Assembly: GCF_020866845.1 (NCBI RefSeq) | Contig: NZ_CP086594.1 | Location: forward strand, 3,066,001 to 3,130,000 | DNA from: Sphingomonas radiodurans | GTDB taxonomy: Bacteria > Pseudomonadota > Alphaproteobacteria > Sphingomonadales > Sphingomonadaceae | Direction: 5' to 3' | Length of the DNA: 64,000 bases | Shown: in pieces, positions 60,350 through 64,000 of the stretch | How the letters are laid out: every line of letters starts with the position of its first letter | Numbering within the stretch: position 1 is the stretch's first letter | Notes under the pieces: generated by a model | Database searches by the model: none | Seen by the model: the letters and a program-made list of their open reading frames with translations, nothing else | Told to the model about the DNA's origin: nothing | Made by a program: the position numbers and the translations under genes

Positions 60350-61720
60350 TCAGAAGTTCGAGCCCAGCGCCTGCTTGCCCGAGCGAGGACGGATCTGGCT
60401 GTTCTTGTAGTCGACGTCGGACCAGTCGAGATCCTTGAACTCCTGCCGGCGTGGGCCGAGGTAGCCGAACAGGAAGGCGCCGACCTTGCGCATCTGGATC
60501 TCTTCCGCGCCTTCGGTGATGCGGTAGCGGCGGTGGTGGCGGTAGATGTGCTCGAACGCCTTGTGGCGCGAATAGCCGATGCCGCCATGAACCTGCATCG
60601 CGCGATCTGCGGCTTCGCAGCACAGGCGATTGCCCCAGTAATTGCACATCGAGACCTTGTCCGAGAGCCGCTTTTCCACCTCATGGTGCGGCATCTGGTC
60701 CATTTCCCAGGCGGTCTTGCGGATCAGCAGGCGCAGCATCTCGCACTGCGTGGCCAGCTCGACGAGCGGGAACTGGATCGCCTGGTTGCGCGCGAGATCC
60801 TCGCCGAACGGCTTGCGCTGGCGGGCGTAGCGGATCGATTCCTCGATGCAGTAGCTCGCAGCGCCGAGCGAGCTGGCGGCCTGGCGGATGCGGTTCTCAT
60901 GGACGAACGCCTGCGCGACCGGCAGGCCGTTTTCCTTCTCGCCGAAGATCGTGCTCTCGGGCACCCACACGTCGGTGAACGACACGCGCGGGTGATCGGT
61001 CGGCATGTTGAAGGTCCAGAGATATTCCTCGATCTTCACGCCTTCGTCGTCGGTGGGGACGAGGAAGCAGGTGATGCCCTTTGCCGAGCCATCCTCGCCA
61101 GTGGTGCGGGCGAACAGCGCGCAATGCGTCGCGACGTGCATCCCCGTCGTCCACATCTTTTCGCCGTTGATGACATAGCCGGGGACGCCATTGCGCACCT
61201 CGGGCACGCCGCGGGATTCCATGAAGGTCGCGTCAGAGCCGTGGTACGGCTCGGTCAGCCCGAACGTCACGCGGCGCGTGCCGTTGAGCGTGCCTGAGAT
61301 GAATTCCTGCTTTTGATCCTCGGTGCCGAAATCGTCGAACATCTTGGCGAAGGGGTTGTTCGCGACGATCGAATGTTCGGTCTGCAGATCGTTGTGGAGG
61401 CCCAGGCCCTTAGCGGCGAGATATTCGCGGATGACGCACATCCACAGGTTCGACCCGCCCTTGCCGCCGAATTTGGGATCCATCGCGAAGCGCAGGTGGC
61501 CGGCCTTATCGGCGCGGCGCTTGGCCTCGCGCATCAGCTCTTCCCACTCGTGCCGCGGCAGCCCGCCGGCCTCGAAATCGGTGCGCGCATATTCGCGGCG
61601 GTGATCGAAGAAGCGGACGTTATCGTCCGCATCCTCGAGCGGCTTGATCTCCGCCTCGATGAAGGCGTCCAGCTCTTTCAGATAGTCGAGCAGATCCTGC
61701 GGCAAACCGAAATCCATCAC
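60350..61720 (-). CDS. Acyl-CoA dehydrogenase
   Basis: A 456-residue acyl-CoA dehydrogenase. Typical blocks are RRVTFGLTEPYHGSDATFMES (FAD), GYVINGEKMWTTGMHVATHCALFART, and near the end MQVHGGIGYSRHKAFEHIYRHHRRYRITEGAEEIQMRKVG. It is about 50-70 residues longer than classical short-chain enzymes at the N-terminus (LDAFIEAEIKPLED). It introduces the alpha-beta double bond in a fatty acyl-CoA; substrate unknown. ATG 61720 has a clear GGAG ribosome site. It is divergent from the APH-type gene, 88 nt apart. Confidence 0.93.
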   Translation of the reverse strand: MMDFGLPQDLLDYLKELDAFIEAEIKPLEDADDNVRFFDHRREYARTDFEAGGLPRHEWEELMREAKRRADKAGHLRFAMDPKFGGKGGSNLWMCVIREYLAAKGLGLHNDLQTEHSIVANNPFAKMFDDFGTEDQKQEFISGTLNGTRRVTFGLTEPYHGSDATFMESRGVPEVRNGVPGYVINGEKMWTTGMHVATHCALFARTTGEDGSAKGITCFLVPTDDEGVKIEEYLWTFNMPTDHPRVSFTDVWVPESTIFGEKENGLPVAQAFVHENRIRQAASSLGAASYCIEESIRYARQRKPFGEDLARNQAIQFPLVELATQCEMLRLLIRKTAWEMDQMPHHEVEKRLSDKVSMCNYWGNRLCCEAADRAMQVHGGIGYSRHKAFEHIYRHHRRYRITEGAEEIQMRKVGAFLFGYLGPRRQEFKDLDWSDVDYKNSQIRPRSGKQALGSNF

Positions 61721-61808
61721 CCATCTCCTAATTAAGTCGATTCTTTTAACTTGCGTAGCGCGCCGCGGCAGGATTTACAGCCCCCCAATCGATCAAGCCG
61801 AGAGGGCG

Positions 61809-62825
61809 ATGGCGGAGAGGCTTTCCAAGGACGAACTGGCGCGGCGCCTGACGGCGATCGTGCCGCGCATGGCGCCGGGCGCCGAGCAGGTCGACAATCT
61901 GGTGCGGCTGACCGGCGGCGCGAGCATGGAGACATGGTCGTTCGACGCGGTGACGGGGGACGGCAACGCGACGCCGCTGATCCTGCGCCGGCGCACGCGG
62001 CTGGTCGAACATTCCGCGGTCACCAAGCCGCCGCTGCGGCGCGAGGCGGATGCGATCGGGCGTGCGGTGGCGGCCGGGGTGCCGGCGCCAATCGTCGCCT
62101 ATGTCTGCGACGAGGACGCCGACGGGCTGGACGAGGCCTATGTGATGCAGCGCGTCGCCGGCGAAACGCTGGGCAAGCGGATCGCCAACGATCCGGCGTT
62201 TGAGCCCGCGCGTGGCAAGCTGGCGCGGCAATGCGGCGCGGCGCTGGCGCGAATCCACGCGGTCACGCCGATCGACGGGATCGAGCGGACCGACGCCGCC
62301 ACGACGCTCGCCAATTACGAGGCGTCGTGGCGCGCAACCGGCAACGTCCGCCCGACGATCGAGGCGGCGTTCCGCTGGCTCGAGAAGCGCCTGCCACGCG
62401 AGCCGGTGACGCCGCGTTTCCTGCATGGCGATTTCCGCAACGGCAACATCATGGTCGATCCCGACGACGGCCTCGTCGCGGTGCTCGATTGGGAACTGGT
62501 GCATGTCGGCGACCCGGCGGAGGATCTGGGCTGGCTGTGCACCAGCAGCTGGAAGTTCGGACGGCCCGATCGCTACGTCGGCGGGTTCGGCGACCTTTCG
62601 GACCTGCTGGCGGGCTATGCCGAGGCGGGCGGCGATCCGGTGTCGCCGGCGCGGGTCGATTTTTGGTCGATGCTCGGCAGCCTGAAGTGGGGGGTGATGA
62701 CGATGGGCATGTACGCAAGCTTCGCTGCCGATCCCACCGCCGGCCCCGAGCGTGGGGTGATCGGGCGGCGACTGTCCGAAACCGAGGCGGATATCGTCGC
62801 GATCATCGAACGGAACGCGGCATGA
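61809..62825 (+). CDS. APH-type phosphotransferase, ACAD10/11-like
   Basis: A 338-residue kinase-like protein of the aminoglycoside phosphotransferase/choline kinase family. The catalytic HGDFRNGN (Asp and Asn) and the DWELVHVGDPAEDLGW metal site are present. Bacterial members of this kind lie beside acyl-CoA dehydrogenases and resemble the kinase domain of ACAD10/11, which phosphorylates 4-hydroxyacyl-CoA. A role in hydroxy-fatty-acid breakdown fits the neighbours. It overlaps the next gene by ATGA. Confidence 0.9.
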   Translation: MAERLSKDELARRLTAIVPRMAPGAEQVDNLVRLTGGASMETWSFDAVTGDGNATPLILRRRTRLVEHSAVTKPPLRREADAIGRAVAAGVPAPIVAYVCDEDADGLDEAYVMQRVAGETLGKRIANDPAFEPARGKLARQCGAALARIHAVTPIDGIERTDAATTLANYEASWRATGNVRPTIEAAFRWLEKRLPREPVTPRFLHGDFRNGNIMVDPDDGLVAVLDWELVHVGDPAEDLGWLCTSSWKFGRPDRYVGGFGDLSDLLAGYAEAGGDPVSPARVDFWSMLGSLKWGVMTMGMYASFAADPTAGPERGVIGRRLSETEADIVAIIERNAA

Positions 62826-63166
62826 TCACGCATCCGACCGCGCACGAGCTGGTCGCGGGCGTCGCGCAATGGCTGCCGGTCGATGGCAGCGCGAGCGGGT
62901 TCGGGTTGCGCGTGGCGCGCAATGCGCTCGAGATCGCAGCGCGGGATTTGGCGCTGAGCCCGGCGGCGGACGCACGCGCGATCGAACGGATGCGTGCGCT
63001 GCTGGGCCGCGACGGCACGCGCGACGAACTCGACCAGGCGCTGGTGGCGGCGATCCGCGACGGGTCGATTGCGCCCGACGATGCGGCGCTGGTGGCGCAT
63101 CTGAAGGCGACCGCGCTCGATACGATCGCGATCGACCAGCCCAAATACGCGCATACCCTTGGCTGA
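62822..63166 (+). CDS. DUF6285 protein
   Basis: A 114-residue soluble, helical protein of DUF6285, known only as partner of APH-type kinases and acyl-CoA dehydrogenases. It begins HPTAHELVAGVAQWL and has RVARNALEIAARDL. The ATG overlaps the kinase stop (62822-62825), so it is co-translated and probably part of the same enzyme complex. No catalytic residues are evident. Confidence 0.85.
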   Translation: MITHPTAHELVAGVAQWLPVDGSASGFGLRVARNALEIAARDLALSPAADARAIERMRALLGRDGTRDELDQALVAAIRDGSIAPDDAALVAHLKATALDTIAIDQPKYAHTLG

Positions 63167-63257
63167 ATCGCGCAGCAGGCTATAGCCCTCGCTCGATCCC
63201 GTTCAGACGAACGGGTACGGGGCGTGCTGCCCCGAACCGAGGTAGAGGCACAAGTTT

Positions 63258-64000
63258 ATGGCCGGCATGGGCGCGTTCGATTGGGCTGATCCGTTTCTGC
63301 TCGAGGACCAATTGACCGAAGACGAGCGGATGGTGCGCGATACCGCGCGTGCCTATGCGCAGGAGAAACTGGCGCCGCGGATCATCGATGCGTTCGCCAA
63401 CGAGCATACCGACGTCGAGATCTTCCGCGAGATGGGCCAGCTGGGCCTGCTCGGGCCGACGATCCCGGAAGAATATGGCGGTGTCGGCGCGGGTTATGTC
63501 GCTTACGGTCTGGTGGCGCGCGAGGTGGAGCGGGTCGACTCGGGCTATCGCTCGATGATGAGCGTCCAGTCGAGCCTGGTGATGTACCCGATCCACGCCT
63601 TCGGATCGGAGGAGCAGAAGCGCAAATACCTTCCAAAGCTGGCGAGCGGCGAGTGGATCGGTTGCTTCGGGCTGACCGAGCCCGATGCCGGCTCCGATCC
63701 CAGCGGCATGACGACGCGCGCGGTGAAGACCGATGGCGGTTATCGCCTGTCGGGCTCGAAGACGTGGATCTCGAATTCGCCGATCGCCGACGTGTTCGTC
63801 GTCTGGGCGAAGAGCGATGCGCATGGCGGGGGCATCCGCGGCTTCGTGCTGGAAAAGGGCATGAAGGGGCTGAGCGCGCCGAAGATCGAGGGCAAGCTGT
63901 CGCTGCGCGCGTCGATCACCGGCATGATCGTGATGGACGAGGTAGAGCTGGGCGAAGACGCGCTGCTGCCCGACGTGCAGGGGCTGAAAGGGCCGTTCGG
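63258..64000 (+). CDS. gcdH: Glutaryl-CoA dehydrogenase, N-terminal part (3' cut)
   Basis: The 3' end lies outside the window; about 247 residues are visible of a usual 390-400. It begins [26 protein letters not shown], the starting block of glutaryl-CoA dehydrogenase, and has the [17 protein letters not shown] loop and [16 protein letters not shown]. This enzyme oxidises and decarboxylates glutaryl-CoA to crotonyl-CoA in lysine and tryptophan breakdown. It continues the acyl-CoA cluster, 91 nt after the DUF6285 gene. Confidence 0.93.
   Translation, partial: MAGMGAFDWADPFLLEDQLTEDERMVRDTARAYAQEKLAPRIIDAFANEHTDVEIFREMGQLGLLGPTIPEEYGGVGAGYVAYGLVAREVERVDSGYRSMMSVQSSLVMYPIHAFGSEEQKRKYLPKLASGEWIGCFGLTEPDAGSDPSGMTTRAVKTDGGYRLSGSKTWISNSPIADVFVVWAKSDAHGGGIRGFVLEKGMKGLSAPKIEGKLSLRASITGMIVMDEVELGEDALLPDVQGLKGPF

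Overview
The window is a GC-rich chromosomal segment from an alphaproteobacterium, most likely Sphingomonas or a close relative. This rests on protein content and style: a DksA that has lost its zinc cysteines, TrmFO, a PdhA plus lipoyl-PdhB pair, SdhE, a PEP-CTERM-like secreted protein, a bacteriophytochrome with a HisKA_2 kinase, and the dispersed GTCATGCC...GGCATGAC-type and CTCCCC...GGGGAG intergenic hairpins typical of sphingomonads. No replication origin, integrase, insertion sequence, rRNA or CRISPR array is visible. One tRNA-Leu(CAA) is present. Both ends cut genes: asd on the left and a glutaryl-CoA dehydrogenase on the right.

Layout. 1-4.7 kb: end of asd, a FitA/PIN toxin-antitoxin pair, then a marR-emrA-emrB efflux operon with a palindrome in front of marR. 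4.8-13 kb: alpha/beta hydrolase, M2 dipeptidase, AMP nucleosidase, two small alanine-rich proteins that may have stress-type promoters, peroxiredoxin, YqgE and ahcY. 13-19.3 kb: esterase, histone-deacetylase-like protein, photolyase, cyclopropane fatty acid synthase and a serine-hydrolase lipoprotein. 19.3-24 kb: SDR, purF, an unrecognised two-gene membrane unit, hisI and a lipoprotein. 24-32.5 kb: MerR regulator and acyl-CoA dehydrogenase, SleB hydrolase, MFS-cysK operon and pdhAB. 32.6-36 kb: a TadG/TadE/TadE operon without the rest of a Tad machine.

36-48.8 kb alternates housekeeping genes (phytoene/squalene synthase-like, EF-hand protein, trmFO, mfd, sdhE, recG) with accessory DNA. The accessory parts are a small membrane protein flanked by a duplicated fragment of the trmFO start, a DUF5131 (Gp37/Gp68)-TcmP pair overlapping by 4 nt, and a lone DUF2971 gene. 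The TcmP pair and the DUF2971 gene are visibly AT-richer than their neighbours and are the best candidates for acquired, possibly defence-related, functions. 48.8-55.6 kb: tyrS, a degenerate LytM/NlpD lipoprotein, serS, host-attachment protein, a Gly/Ser-rich sorted protein, dksA, PilZ protein and tRNA-Leu. 55.7-64 kb: heme oxygenase, HPP membrane protein and bacteriophytochrome (a red-light sensing set), followed by a fatty-acid/acyl-CoA cluster of nitronate monooxygenase, acyl-CoA dehydrogenase, APH-type kinase, DUF6285 protein and glutaryl-CoA dehydrogenase.

The most interesting items are the DUF5131-TcmP cassette, the trmFO-fragment duplication around an internally duplicated membrane protein, the unrecognised 21.6-22.9 kb pair, the 20-bp palindrome in front of ahcY, and a set of candidate general-stress promoters. 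All functional statements are from reading the sequence and recalled family knowledge; no database search was run.
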